DNA from: Phoronis australis
Lineage: Eukaryota > Phoronida > Phoronidae
DNA: 64,000 bases
Reading direction: 5' to 3'
Assembly: GCA_002633005.1 (NCBI GenBank)
Contig: NMRA01000082.1
Span: 350,576 to 414,575, forward strand
A model generated the notes under the pieces. It made no database searches and had not been told where the DNA came from. It saw only the letters and a program-made list of their open reading frames with translations. The position numbers were made by a program, and so were the translations under genes. Every line of letters starts with the position of its first letter. Within the stretch, counting starts at the first letter, position 1. Positions 50,601 to 60,205 of this stretch are shown here, one piece after another.

Positions 50601-52551
50601 TTGCAAAACCGTAAGAGTACGGTCTCCCGGCGAATGCTGTAGGATTCTTCACAACATATTCATTCACAACTGCAGAGTCATTTAAAACGATCACAGGTCT
50701 GCAAAGTCACAGGAGTAAAACGATGATGACGAACGGCAAGCATAGAGAGTACTTTCAATAGTTACTACCGAGCGGAAGTTTTGTGCAATAACAAAAATGC
50801 CGATATGAAACCATACATGAATGCGTGTAATCAGTTGAATCAACGCAATGCCAAAAATCGTGTAATATAAATTTCCTTTCTGGGTCACAATTTGATAGCC
50901 TGTTGGTACAAGGAGTCTAACAAAGTAGCAAGCAGGAGTGGAACTAGGGGGGAGGGGGNTTGAGGAGGCAGGCGAGTTTGAACTGAGAGATGTTTTCTTA
51001 ATGGTATAAAGAAACAAAAATACAAAGACATGGCAGTCAAAAATACAACCCGTTCTCACTCTTAGCACAATTTTGGTTGGTCTTTAATTGTTTGAAATTG
51101 AAACTATAAGACAAGCTTTTACGCGTGCTCACAAAATTTTGAATTTTCTCAACAAACACATAATTCCATTTTTGATCGGCAAAATAAACTTTAAACACGA
51201 AGTAAGCGATCTTTATGTTGCGACTTTTCCTTCCCCGATTACTGTTAGGGAATGCAAGTTTACTCGCTCGCTGGTTCCCTGCGTGCTTAGCCCAGCCAGC
51301 ACGCAGGTATCACGCAGTGGCACGCGCTTTAGCATTGGTCGATGTAACCTCGGCAGTCATTGGTTAGCTTTACAACACCGTGAAAAACTGGCGGACTCTC
51401 GCTGGTTCCCTGCGTGCTCAGCCCAGCCAGCACGCAGGTATCACGCAGTGGCATGCACTTTAGCATTGGTCGATGTAACCTCGGCAGTCATTGGTTAGCT
51501 TTACAACACCGTGAAAAAATGGCGGACTGTAAACGATTTTTAGACTTGTCATGCAAGTGGCGTCGTAGCAACTATTTTGTTGCACTAGTGATGTTGAATA
51601 GCTGCGTGCTTCAGTGAAGCACATACATGTACAATAAACACATATCTGGCCAATTTAAACCGGTGTGTTATTCATACTGTATGAATACAGGACACTATCG
51701 TAAACAAAAGTCATCGACAGTAGAAAGATGCATTCCGTAAAGGCGCAATCACAATTTCTAGGCTTCACATTTCCTGAACATAAATTTTAAGCACCGATTT
51801 ATCTGAACAACAAACCACATTTACACTTCAGTCCATCAGTCATGCCAGTTTATTTGCGTAAAGCGCTGCCTGTTGAGAATTCGACTAGCCAATCAGAAAC
51901 GCCGGTGTAAAAAAATTTACCGAGGAAAATTAAGTCATACCTGCGTGCTGGCGCGGCTACCGCCCCACCTAGCGGCACGCAGGGAACCAGCGAGCTGGCG
52001 GACTGTGAACGATTTTTAGCCATGTCATGCAAGTGGCGTCGCAGCAACTATTTCGTTTCTGCATGTACAATAAACACAGTGGCCGATTTAACCGGTGTGT
52101 TATTCATACTGAATGAATACGGGACACTACCGTAAACAAAATTCATCGACTGTAGAAAGATGCATTCCGAACTGAAAAGGCGCAATCACAATTTCTAGGC
52201 TTCGCATTTCCTGAACATAAATTTTAAGCACCGATTTGTTTGTACAACAGACCACATTTACACTTCAGTCCATCACTGAGTCATGCTCAACGTTACTTAA
52301 TGTCACACTTACGTTTGTCCTATATACAACGAAAATATCGGTCCATATTTCTTCCCCAATAATTTGAAGTCGAAGTGCCAGTCGTCACTTAAAAATGGAA
52401 GATAACCCATAATTGGTAGTCCGATTGGTCCCGGGGGTAGTCGTCGGCTGGCTAGTATTTTGCTGACGATGTAAATGAGTAGCGCACCAATCAGAGCCGC
52501 CGCAGCGAGTTGCATAGGATCATGCGATCCCGTCGCAGATAGAAATGTCAT
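44398..52551 (-). CDS. Cytochrome P450, CYP2-clan type, with an in-frame TGA
   Basis: A haem mono-oxygenase, by family anchored in the ER membrane and fed by NADPH-P450 reductase; its substrate cannot be told. Five exons on the - strand join in phase: 52551-52313, 50698-50583, 49904-49616, 48146-47497, 44606-44398, total 1503 nt or 501 codons, the usual P450 length. Seen: an N-terminal hydrophobic anchor (about 15-33), the PPGP hinge (39-42), WKNRKKF (helix C, haem propionate contact type), an I-helix block GDATDTT (296-302) where the common AGTDTT Gly is Ala, the K-helix EACR (ExxR, 354-357), FRPERF (407-412), and the haem loop FGVGKRSCIG with ligand Cys436. Codon 271 is TGA (47978-47980), just before DFID, where CYP2 members commonly have PRDFID; CGA to TGA would explain it. 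Everything else is intact, so I call it a CDS with a nonsense codon; it may be a recent pseudogene. Confidence 0.93.
45319..46430. repeat. 1.1-kb duplicated block, copy A
   Basis: It starts CACTTCGGACCATAAAAACT and ends CGCCAAATTGCAT, next to a single N. It matches copy B (46432-47512) almost throughout with scattered substitutions and small indels. Its end repeats the last 16 bases of P450 exon 4 plus its donor (GTGAGG here, GTAAGG in copy B). Confidence 0.85.
46431..46431. other. Single N at a duplication junction
   Basis: A lone ambiguous base exactly where the two 1.1-kb copies meet, consistent with an assembler join. Confidence 0.9.
46432..47512. repeat. 1.1-kb duplicated block, copy B
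   Basis: Second copy of the block, immediately after the N at 46431, in the same orientation. Its right end is the real end of P450 exon 4. The copies differ by a few per cent by eye. Confidence 0.85.
47497..48146 (-). CDS. P450 exon 4: F-G to haem loop, contains in-frame TGA
   Basis: One base, 216 codons and one base, acceptor gacttcag| and donor GTAG|gtaagg. It covers helices F to L's lead-in: the I-helix GDATDTT, K-helix EACR, FRPERF, and the haem loop up to FGV. Its codon 56 (overall 271) is TGA at 47978-47980. Translation on both sides is clearly P450 in the same frame, so the stop is a single substitution, not a frameshift or an intron edge. Confidence 0.92.
47978..47980 (-). other. 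In-frame TGA, P450 codon 271
   Basis: The - strand reads AAC AAC CCA TGA GAC TTC ATT GAC. The family consensus at this place is (N/D)PRDF(I/L)D, so CGA (Arg) to TGA by a CpG transition is the simplest explanation. Termination here would remove the I helix, ExxR and the haem ligand. Confidence 0.9.
48674..48784. repeat. 37-bp tandem repeat, 3 copies
   Basis: The unit beginning GGAAACTAGCCTTGGTATTA and ending CTGATTGGT starts at 48674, 48711 and 48748. Copies are nearly identical (one C/T difference). It lies in P450 intron 3. Each unit contains ATTGG (inverted CCAAT). Confidence 0.9.
48838..48998. mobile_element. 161-bp MITE with CAG(G/T)GGCGGAT ends
   Basis: It begins CAGGGGCGGATCCAGGATTT and ends with the inverse TCTAAATCTGCCAATG. 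It is flanked by a perfect 5-bp direct repeat CTAAA (48833-48837 and 48999-49003). The interior matches the copy nested in the mariner at 54964-55120 in inverted orientation (shared GCACCCC.../TTTTGCCCGTCAGA... words). Inserted in P450 intron 3. The family is perhaps hAT-like; the 5-bp duplication is the firm observation. Confidence 0.8.
49616..49904 (-). CDS. P450 exon 3: helices B' to E
   Basis: Two bases, 95 codons and two bases. It encodes NVFKDTYTTKWKNRKKF, then AALRGHGL, and ends DVIDATNDW. Acceptor ctttcag|, donor TG|gtaagt. WKNRKKF corresponds to the helix-C W(K)xxR(K) motif of the family. Confidence 0.95.
50583..50698 (-). CDS. P450 exon 2 (116 nt): helix A-B region
   Basis: This short exon is open without an ATG and easily missed. 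The acceptor is tgactttgcag| and the donor ACAG|gtatgc. It supplies one base, 38 codons (PVIVLND..., ending AFAGRPYSYGFAMMGCNT) and one base. Phases fit exons 1 (ends +2) and 3 (starts with 2 bases) exactly. AFAGRP is the expected P450 (F.GRP) motif after the first beta strands. Confidence 0.93.
50959..50959. other. Single N after a G-rich run
   Basis: An isolated ambiguous base after GGGGGGAGGGGG in P450 intron 1, probably a homopolymer reading problem. Confidence 0.85.
51267..51528. repeat. 131-bp tandem duplication with a hairpin
   Basis: Two head-to-tail copies (51267-51397, 51398-51528) begin CTCGCTGGTTCCCTGCGTGC. Each contains CCTGCGTGCT and AGCACGCAGG separated by 10 bases, a perfect 10-bp hairpin. 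An inverted relative with a different loop lies at about 51940-51994. In P450 intron 1. Confidence 0.85.
51520..51844. repeat. About 300-bp direct repeat, copy 1 (P450 intron 1)
   Basis: It starts TGGCGGACTGTAAACG and ends CACTTCAGTCCATCAGTCATG. It is repeated at 51995-52285 in the same orientation, with small indels, the second copy ending about 30 bases from the P450 exon 1 donor. Confidence 0.85.
51936..51994 (-). repeat. Inverted hairpin element related to 51267 repeat
   Basis: Its reverse complement starts CTCGCTGGTTCCCTGCGTGC and ends GCCAGCACGCAGGTAT, like the tandem units at 51267, but the loop is longer and GC-rich. The stem ends are conserved while the loop is not, suggesting a foldback-type mobile unit. 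Confidence 0.6.
51995..52285. repeat. About 300-bp direct repeat, copy 2
   Basis: It matches 51520-51844 (shared ACCGGTGTGTTATTCATACT, TTTCTAGGCTTC and CCACATTTACACTTCAGTCC). It follows the inverted hairpin element at 51940-51994, as copy 1 follows the direct hairpin units. Confidence 0.85.
52313..52551 (-). CDS. P450 exon 1: membrane anchor, PPGP hinge
   Basis: Codons 1-79 plus two bases, ending CAAAC|gtaagt. I start at the ATG at 52551-52549 (MTFLSATGS) because a good splice acceptor (ttaactttcag|gtgaca) lies 6 bases before it, suggesting a 5' UTR intron; an in-frame ATG 24 bases further up would lie across that acceptor. The exon encodes a hydrophobic anchor, RRLPPGP, and KYGPIFSLYIG, standard for microsomal P450s. 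Confidence 0.93.
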
Positions 52552-54427
52552 TGTCACCTGAAAGTTAATCACCAAATGTCACGATGAAGGGAATGCTGGT
52601 GAGCTACACTAATATGGACATACGTATGTATCTAGGTGCACAGGTGCGTGCATTTTTGTTACCATAGCGGGTAACCATTCATCTTAATGTGATGTCTATG
52701 AGGGTAACATTTTAGCAACAACAATAGGTATATGAGAGCGAGGTTAAACCTTGTCAACGAAGTGAAAAACAGTGAGAAGGAAGTATTTCAACTCGCAAGA
52801 AGTTTAATTTTAACAGAATTTGGTCATGTTGACTGAAGAGAGTCTCCCTGGAGTATGGCTTTGCATGCACGGCCTTATATATCGTAAATGAGCCAAATAA
52901 CACAAATACCACGAATTAGCTGCAACTGGAAACACAGTAAATAAATGTGAACTACGGCCCGTGTGCTAAACGACGTTGGGAAATTTCCCCAAATACATGC
53001 ATGTCCTTGTAAATGTAGTGGGGTTCACTCCTGAGGAGCAAGAGTGCAAACATGGGTATTGAAAGAAGTACGAAGAAAATTATTGTATCACCACACGTAG
53101 ATCGCTAATCTTCCTCCACCTATGATGAATGCGCGCATGCCCTAACAGTCAAATTGACAAACAGCTGACTCAGTCCCAAGATATACAAGTAGGATAGTAC
53201 TGGTACAGTGCTGTGCAGTGAATACCTTGCTGGCTAAAAATTGATGTTTCTGAGGACACAGCATGCGATGACATGGACGATGACTGTAAGCGCACATAAA
53301 CATTGGGTATACATTTGAATTATGAGTTATCCATTTTTTAAAAAATACATAATTATTGTTCATTACTGACACTTTTAATGTATATAGTGGAAATATATCT
53401 TTTACCGAGTGTTGGTCTTAACAGCTCTGTGTACTGTTCTCCAGTGCACATAACACGAGCCCCGCTACTTAGTAGTTCAACTGCGTTACAAGAGCTAGGT
53501 GTTGTGTCCTTTTCGACATTCTACTGGGCAAGATCATCACACTTTCTCTTGTTGCAGTCCAGAAAGTATCCCTGATGATGTGGATATTAGCGATGTCGGA
53601 CTTGGAGATGAAGAGTTTGGTGGGAAGGAAGTTGCAGGAGATAGCATCAATAGGTACCGCGATGGAGACTATGACGTCACGTTGTCCACAGGTTCATGAT
53701 GCAGCTGATACACAATCAGCCCTGGAGAATAGCAAATTCATTGTTTTTATGACACCCTCCTTTCCCTTTCAAATCTCATTAACGTGTCTTGCAATGAATG
53801 TCAGCGATGTTTGGATTTCTTCTTCTGTTGAAGGCTCAACACTATCTTTCTACCACCTTCTCCGAAAGTTGTTGCACTTGCTCATTTGGTCATTGCATTC
53901 ATTCTTCTCTGAAAATTAGGATATTTTTCACCAATTACGGAAAAGAGATAGTTATCCCATCTTGTATCCTAATAATTCACTTAGCTACAAGCTCAGCTCG
54001 CTAGAACAAACTGGAATTTTGTTCAATAGTTGATGTCACATCTTATTTTGTATCATTAGACAAATGATAACCACATGAAAATCTGTGTAAAATGTAATGG
54101 CTCCCAATTTATTCAAGATGTAAGTGACATAGATTGTTAAGTATACGATGTTCTACATTTTACAAATCATAAATGCTTCTATAAACTAGAGTGTTTCAGC
54201 CAGTGCTTCAAAGCCTTGACTCGTGAATCACTTTCAGCACCTGCTACAATTCTTGGTTCAATAACATGTTACTTTTGACAGCTCTTTGTTCCCTAACCAC
54301 TCCTGAACTTTTAGAAAAGTTTTGTGCGATTGAAACTGTGCAACTGCTGATGTTGAAGCCAATTAATAATGCTGTAAACTATGGCAGTACTTCAACGTTC
54401 TGTTATTTTCTTGTCTAGAATGATAAT
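52552..54427. other. P450 upstream region; no complete gene
   Basis: It presumably holds the P450 promoter and a non-coding first exon, neither of which I can place. The only coding-like segment is the candidate terminal exon at 53558-53699. Confidence 0.6.
53558..53699 (+). CDS. Candidate orphan 3'-terminal exon (acidic C-terminal tail)
   Basis: After a strong polypyrimidine acceptor (ctttctcttgttgcag|) an open frame runs 47 codons to TGA: SPESIPDDVDISDVGLGDEE, then a Gly/Asp-rich end closing with DYDVTLSTGS. The acidic, non-repetitive composition looks coding, and the frame opens at the splice site with one base completing a codon. I see no matching upstream exon on the + strand between here and the P450 gene, and do not recognise the protein. 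It may be the last exon of a gene whose other exons lie far to the left, a relic, or chance. Confidence 0.35.
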
Positions 54428-54589
54428 TACGAGGGTCGTTCAATAAGTTCTCGGCCTCACCAAGAAAACAGGGAAGCAGGTTAAACTTTTTTACATCATA
54501 GTAAAATTTCATCTTTTATAACAGTACTGCGTTGATGCTGAATTAGTACGGTCAACTGCCGCTAGATGGCGCTGCTTCAAAAAAGCAGA

Positions 54590-55479
54590 CGACTACACAT
54601 TTAGCGTGGAGATAACGGAGACGAGAGCCGTCATAAAGTACTTGGGTAAAAAGGAATGAAGCCAAAAGATATTCATGAAGAGATGCGAAAAACACTCGGA
54701 ACAGACTCCCCGAGCTACTCCACAATAAAAAAAAATGGTCAGCTTGTTTCAAGAGGGGTAGAGAAAGCGTAGACGATGACCCTCGGCCTCGTCCAGGACG
54801 TCCCAAATTATCGACCTGCAGTGAAAATGTGCAGAAAATTCATGCAATATGGTTATGAAAGACAGGCGAATGACTGTTCAATATTTGGCAAACATTGTTG
54901 GCATCAGCAATGGGTCCGTCTATAAAATTTTGAGAGAAGATTTGGGCATGAGTAAGCTGATTGCAGTGGCGGATTTAGAGGGGGACCAAGGGGGCCATGG
55001 CCCCCCTAAAATTCTCCCAGATTCCATTTGGCAGTACAGGGGTGCGAATGTCTGACGGGCAAAATCCTAGCTAGTACTCTGCCCTGCCCCCCCCAACTCA
55101 AAATCCTGGATCCGCCCCTGGAGTGCACGATGTGTTCCAATAATGTTAACTCAGGATAAGAAAATGAGCCGAATGCAACTTTCAAAGGAACTTCTAGGAA
55201 GATTCCAAGCAGATCAAGCCAAATTTTCCTAGATGTGACTTTGAAATCCTTCCGCACCCTGCCTATTCTCCAGACCTGGCCCCGTCTGATTTTTATTTGT
55301 TTCCACATTTGGAGGCCTACCTGCGTGGACGCCAGTATGTGAGCGATAATGACGTCATGAATGCAGTGGAGGAGTATTTTGAGGGGCTCGACAAAAGATT
55401 CTTTTACGTTGGCATTGCAAAACTGGAGCACAGATGGAATAAATGCATTGATGTAACGGGAGATGATATTGACAAATAA
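54590..55479 (+). pseudogene. Mariner transposase pseudogene
   Basis: Fragments in different frames: an N-terminal DNA-binding part with at least three single-base frameshifts (near 54650, 54735 and 54848), interruption by the MITE at 54964-55120 just after GMSKL, resumption with SARCV at 55122, a stop at about 55230, then a frame from about 55240 (EILPHPAYSPDLAPSDF) to the stop at 55477-55479. The region holding the first two catalytic Asp residues is deleted. Confidence 0.88.
54964..55120. mobile_element. 157-bp MITE nested in mariner
   Basis: It begins CAGTGGCGGATTTAGAGG and ends CTGGATCCGCCCCTG, inverted ends. Flanks are GATTG (54959-54963) and GAGTG (55121-55125), a 5-bp duplication with one difference; removing the MITE and one flank restores the continuity of the mariner reading frame. 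Same family as 48838-48998, opposite orientation. Confidence 0.85.
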
Positions 55480-55547
55480 AAGTCAAAATTAGTTGCTATC
55501 GCGTTGTTTTCTGGGTGAGGCCAAGAACTTATTGAACGACCCTCGTA

Positions 55548-58500
55548 GATGCACCGTGGACAGTAGAAATTTTTTTTCTATTAATTTTGCTGCAATATCT
55601 GATGTTTTTACTAGGGCCAGTTTGCTGGAAGTTCATGTACAATTTATCATTCCCTTTGTCCAAAGGTGTGTAGATTGATTCTGTCCTTTTCTTTCTCAAA
55701 ACACTTATGTTGCTCAAATGGCATGACCTCATACTTCATGCATTTTGTAACTTTGTATCCTTCCATGAGTCCATTCACCATTGACTTTTCATTGTAGTCA
55801 GATGTAAAAGTGGAGGTCAGCTCAATAAAACAAAAGTTGATTGCAAACCCCTAAATTGCTAAGTGCTTGTACTTACAGTCATTGAAAATGTGTAACATAC
55901 TTTGAAGAAAAGCATAATTATTTGGATCATGATGATGCTCAACGAAATAAATCACGTTGAACGCTGTCGGGACTGAATGTTCATCATGATGTATATTGCA
56001 AACTATAACTGGGTGAACAATTGGGTCAGTTATATATTTACGACCATTCGTTGGAACAGATGTGTCTTTGACTTATCATCATCATCACATCTTTCCAGGT
56101 AATGAAAAAGTAAAATATCACATTACTGGAGTTAACAGCTTTTGAGATATGGGCAGATAAACTGTGTTTTAGGTTTTTAAAAAATATCAACATTTAGCAT
56201 TAGAAAGTTACTCTTCCCATTTTTTAAGTTTTATTTAAAAAATCGCTGAGTCAGTGAAACACCTTGTAATTGGTTAGACTTACTAAATAACAATGTGCTT
56301 ACTATGACACAGATTTAATGTAATTAAAAAGTAGGTGAAGTCATTGCAGTAGGTCAATGTAAACAAGGCCATTTCGGAACCCTAAGATACTCTCGGACTA
56401 CATGTGGGTTTGGGCGCACTGAGTGCACTTGGTCCCAGAATTCCAAAAAACCTGGGTCAGAAATTTTGAGGGATTTTTGGATCTGTAAACAAGAAGACCC
56501 AATGAAGGTTTTCAGAGAAATTCAGCCTACATTTTCTTCCCACCACAAACAGCTGGGGACTTAGTAGCCAGCCAGCTAGCTGTATGAAGACTATCGTCCA
56601 GTAATGGTATACAGCTTTGTACCAAGGCTAGGGATTTAGCTAGTTGAACTCAACCTCGGCCACTTACTAAGCGGTGAATACGCAGTCGTCATGTAGTAAC
56701 AATCAACCCGTGATACATTGTAGTTATAAAGCTTACGTACAGTCACTATGCATTGAAATATTTTTGGTGCTCATGTTGACCATATAGTACGCCTATAGAC
56801 AACACGCCGATCAATGAACCACACGATTTTCACTCACTAAACAATAAGACATTGAATCGAACGTTTTCCGTTAGAAATGCACATAAATGAAATCCTGGGC
56901 AAAAAGTACACTAAGTCAGATTTGAGCAAGCATAAAAATGAAATAAAACGATAACTTACTTCAGAATTAGGACTTCTTTGAGCCAATCGAGGCGCCGATG
57001 TGCTTTCGAAATCAACCATCACTGTTTTGCTTTCGGCGACCTTTCACCTCTCTGAGGTCATCGGGCCATTTCCAAATAAGGCAGCGCAAGGCATTTTGGG
57101 ACTGTAATGTCGGACTCGATGGGCACGAAGGCGTGCCTTTTTGGTCAATTTTCAAACGTAAAGAAAAACACAACAAACTCATCTAAAACTCACTATATTT
57201 ACGAAACCTACAAAAAAAACTTGTGCGCCACGACATGACACAGGTTTCATTTAAGATGAGTAACGTTTACTTTCTTATTACTTGTTTTATACTATTTTTC
57301 ACGTACAAACCCACTTTAAGCAAGACGCACTTACCGACTGACAACAAGCCCTGGTCAGTTTTCAAAGTAACTCAAATGTGCCGTTGAGGGCAAAAATTTG
57401 TATGTATATGCATGTATTATATAATATAGTCGCGACATGTATCGGTTTGTAACACCATGGTTAAAAGAGCTCTGCACCACTGTCCTAGTTTCTATAATGC
57501 AACCTGAGTTGCAAGGCACAACCTACCTGGAGGAACTGTTGGCTGAAAAGATGGCAAGCAACCGGACGACATGAGGACGGCGGATTGAGGTCAGCCCATT
57601 GTGTATAGAGCTTATTGGGTCAGCCACTCCAATCTACTCGACCGATGAAAGTTACAGGAGCATTGGCCGTTCCGACCCAGTGCCTCGTGTATAGTGGGGC
57701 GCGTAGCCAACCACTTTTTGGCATTTGAGCGTAAAGCGCCTACGCACCGCAAGTTATACTTAAGTGGGACGTAGGCGCACGTAAGTGCAGCCAACCATCT
57801 CTACATTAAAACGCAGGGCCCATACACGGACGGTATCAGTAAAGTGGAGGGTAGTCAATGCACTGCTACGCTGATGACAGCATTGTTGCCGAATATTCCG
57901 GCGCGGGTGACCATACGTCAATGACAATTTATTCAAAGTGTTCTTGTGAACTTGGATCAGCGTTGACTTGCATGGCAATGATGAGCTGTCATTTTGTTGT
58001 ATTCTATAGGCTCCTTGGAGCCAAAAAGTGGCCCGTGGGATCTGGGCGATAAGACATGGCAAGCACAAAGACAGCTACAGGCGTCTTTGTGATCGGTTTG
58101 GGCTTTGGCTGGTTGGCACAACGGCAATCAGAGGAATGCGTGAGTTCGTAGAAATGGAGGAGATGGTTGGAGTAGACAACAAAGTGCTCTGAGACAATTA
58201 ACTGGACCTCTGCATTAAGACTGCTCCTTGCAGTACAGCTGAATGTGGAACGAAGATTTAGCGAAACAAAATCGGACAGTAACTACGTAAAAGGTCCCCG
58301 AAGGCACGTACACCCCACGGGCGACTAAAAAACGCCGCCACCAGCACATCTTTTGTGGGTTTTACGCAACATATATTTTCCTTAGTAATTGTGTTTGGTC
58401 CCCCCTTCAAAGACCGCTTGGAATGCACGAGGACCTTTGCCTGTAGGCCTGTGTGTGGTTGGGCCCCCTTTCTGCGACATCTCAGATTTGCCATTGCAGA

Positions 58501-59175
58501 CTCGAAGTAAATACCCACTCGTGAATAAAAAATAAGCCTACACGTAAGTCAGGTTTTGCGAATTCGCTGATTTTGAAAATTCAGTGCTCAAGGTGATACG
58601 GTGGGCTTTGGACGCCTACTTAGCTGTAATTTTACCACTTGAGCACTGTTCCAATCTGACTATGTAGTATCAAGTCGCGCGGCTGATACACTACGTGCCC
58701 GGCCTGTGCAGGATGAACGTAACTCGAACACGGCTCGGAGTTCTGAAAACTTAGTTCACGGACTAAAACAGAGCTCCGCTATTACAAAACGTTCTGTGAC
58801 TGCGGGGCTAAAAAGCAGTGTTTCCTCACGGTACAAAAGACACAGTCCAACGCTTTGCTATGAAGTCAAAAAGTCAGTGTGGAAAGTGTGTTTCACCAGA
58901 CATGGTCGTGCCCGAATGCAATGAATTTCGACATTTAGCTCTAGTCAAAAGTAATAACTTTAAAAGTAACCATATACTACCCAACACTAATTCCAGAATG
59001 AGGTTTTCGGTACTAAAATCGATTGTGTCCCTCAAATTTACTCTCCGAAAGTGGCCGCGTCACGGTGAGCGCTCTATCTTGCGGTGTTCATGGGTTACAT
59101 GAAGGCTGTGATTAAATATGACATTCTGACAGTTGAGCGTATGTTGTACCTAGGTGTAAGATGTACAGCACCTTT
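55548..59175. other. Intergenic, no gene seen
   Basis: No frame with recognisable motifs. 57660-57800 is GC-rich and contains an inverted pair GCGCCTACG / CGTAGGCGC and two copies of CAGCCAACCA or TAGCCAACCA-like words, perhaps a transposon end. Confidence 0.6.
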
Positions 59176-59427
59176 TAATGCAGTGGCGGATCTAGGATAT
59201 CACAAGGGGGGGGCCCAACATCTTGTCCGGCTGTAAGCATTTGCGCAAACCACGATTGTAGATGCGCATAGCACCGAATGGGGGGAGGTCGGGAGGGGGG
59301 CAAATCCCCCTCCCGCCCAGGAAATTTTTCTGTTTTTTCCTCTAAAAATCAAGCATTTTCCTTGATTTCTGATGTATTATCCAAGAACAAAAAGGAAAAA
59401 AATAACAGGAAAAATCGAGACTTTCAC

Positions 59428-59495
59428 AGACTTGAACTCGCGACCTGGCTGCCTGGACGCGCGTGCTTTGCCGCTACACCACCACGACTGCGAAG
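59428..59495 (-). repeat. tRNA-derived sequence (SINE-like)
   Basis: The reverse complement reads TGGTGTAGCGGCAAAGCACG (A-box-like) and, about 30 bases on, GCGAGTTCAAGTCTG (B-box-like). The stems do not pair well, so it is a tRNA relic rather than a functional tRNA. It lies inside the 1-kb transposon. Confidence 0.5.
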
Positions 59496-60140
59496 TATAC
59501 AAATACTAAGAGACCTACTTGTTTGTGGTCCACAGCGTTTGCGCGCAAAACCTGCTTCTTTTTGTTATGCTTATTACACGTTTTATATTTTGTGCAATCG
59601 GTTCTTAACAAATTTGTTGCATTTAAAATAGTCTTCAAATGCCCAAAAGACTAAATCCGTTTTTCGTGTTGGCAATAATGACGGGATTGCTTTGGAAATC
59701 GTCTTAAGTTAAGGTTTGACAAAGAGAGAATTAATGAGTTTCTGAGTGATTCACTAAGGCTTCGATTAAAATTCACATCTTACCAGCAGCTTCTGTTTTT
59801 TCATCGTCACTCAGGTTCCATTTTCTTTAAAAAATGAAGTAAATTTTCTCCATTGCACAGTGGAGCAGACGACGGAAACGGAGTCGTAGTGCGCAGCGCC
59901 ACTGCAGGTCGCCTGGGATATCGAGGGAGAGCTTATACTTAGCCATAGTTCCGTTACGAATGCGCCGTGTTCCGAATTTGACACTTGAAATTGGATCTGA
60001 GCCCCCCCCCAACACTAAAACTGCACACATTTAAATCTTTTTTCATCCGCATAATTTTAATTACCGGGGCAAATTAATAAACTTGACGTTTCCCTACGCT
60101 CTTGCTGTTTTATTTTTTTTGCGCCAGCCAAGGGGGGGGG

Positions 60141-60149
60141 NNNNNNNNN
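60141..60149. other. Short assembly gap (9 N) in a poly-G tract
   Basis: Ns sit between G-runs (AAGGGGGGGG on each side), inside the 1-kb element; a homopolymer problem. Confidence 0.95.
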
Positions 60150-60205
60150 AAGGGGGGGGGGGGGGGCGGGCCCGCTGGGCCCCCCCTAAATCCGCCTATG
60201 TAATG

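Larger units (their letters stand above)
54430..55545 (+). mobile_element. Mariner-like element (Tc1/mariner), decayed, with nested MITE
   Basis: Terminal inverted repeats of about 42 bp start CGAGGGTCGTTCAATAAGTT (54430) and end with its inverse at 55545; TA lies on both sides (54428-54429, 55546-55547), the standard mariner target duplication. Inside are remnants of a D34D transposase on the + strand: an N-terminal block with MKPKDIHEEM, a second helix-turn-helix near MTVQYLANIVGISNGSVYKI (54878-54937), GMSKL, and the C-terminal signature YSPDLAPSDF at about 55270-55300. The element is 1116 bp including a 157-bp insertion, so the middle of the catalytic domain, with its first two acidic residues, is missing. 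Several frameshifts are present. It cannot encode a working transposase. Confidence 0.93.
59181..60200. mobile_element. 1-kb element of the CAGTGGCGGAT family, with gap
   Basis: It begins CAGTGGCGGATCTAGGATAT and ends CCCTAAATCCGCCTATG. The flanks are a perfect 5-bp duplication TAATG (59176-59180 and 60201-60205). It has G-rich or C-rich segments just inside both ends, as in the short members. It is larger than the 160-bp MITEs and contains a tRNA-like segment (59428-59495) and a short N run. No transposase frame was recognised. Confidence 0.75.

Noticed and set aside
57612-58068. Two - strand frames in a GC-rich stretch
   Set aside because: No domain or splice support; the GC-rich inverted words suggest repeat sequence instead.
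58054-58191. Short + strand frames with a possible transposase flavour
   Set aside because: Only about 40 residues, no conserved catalytic motif, no inverted ends found.
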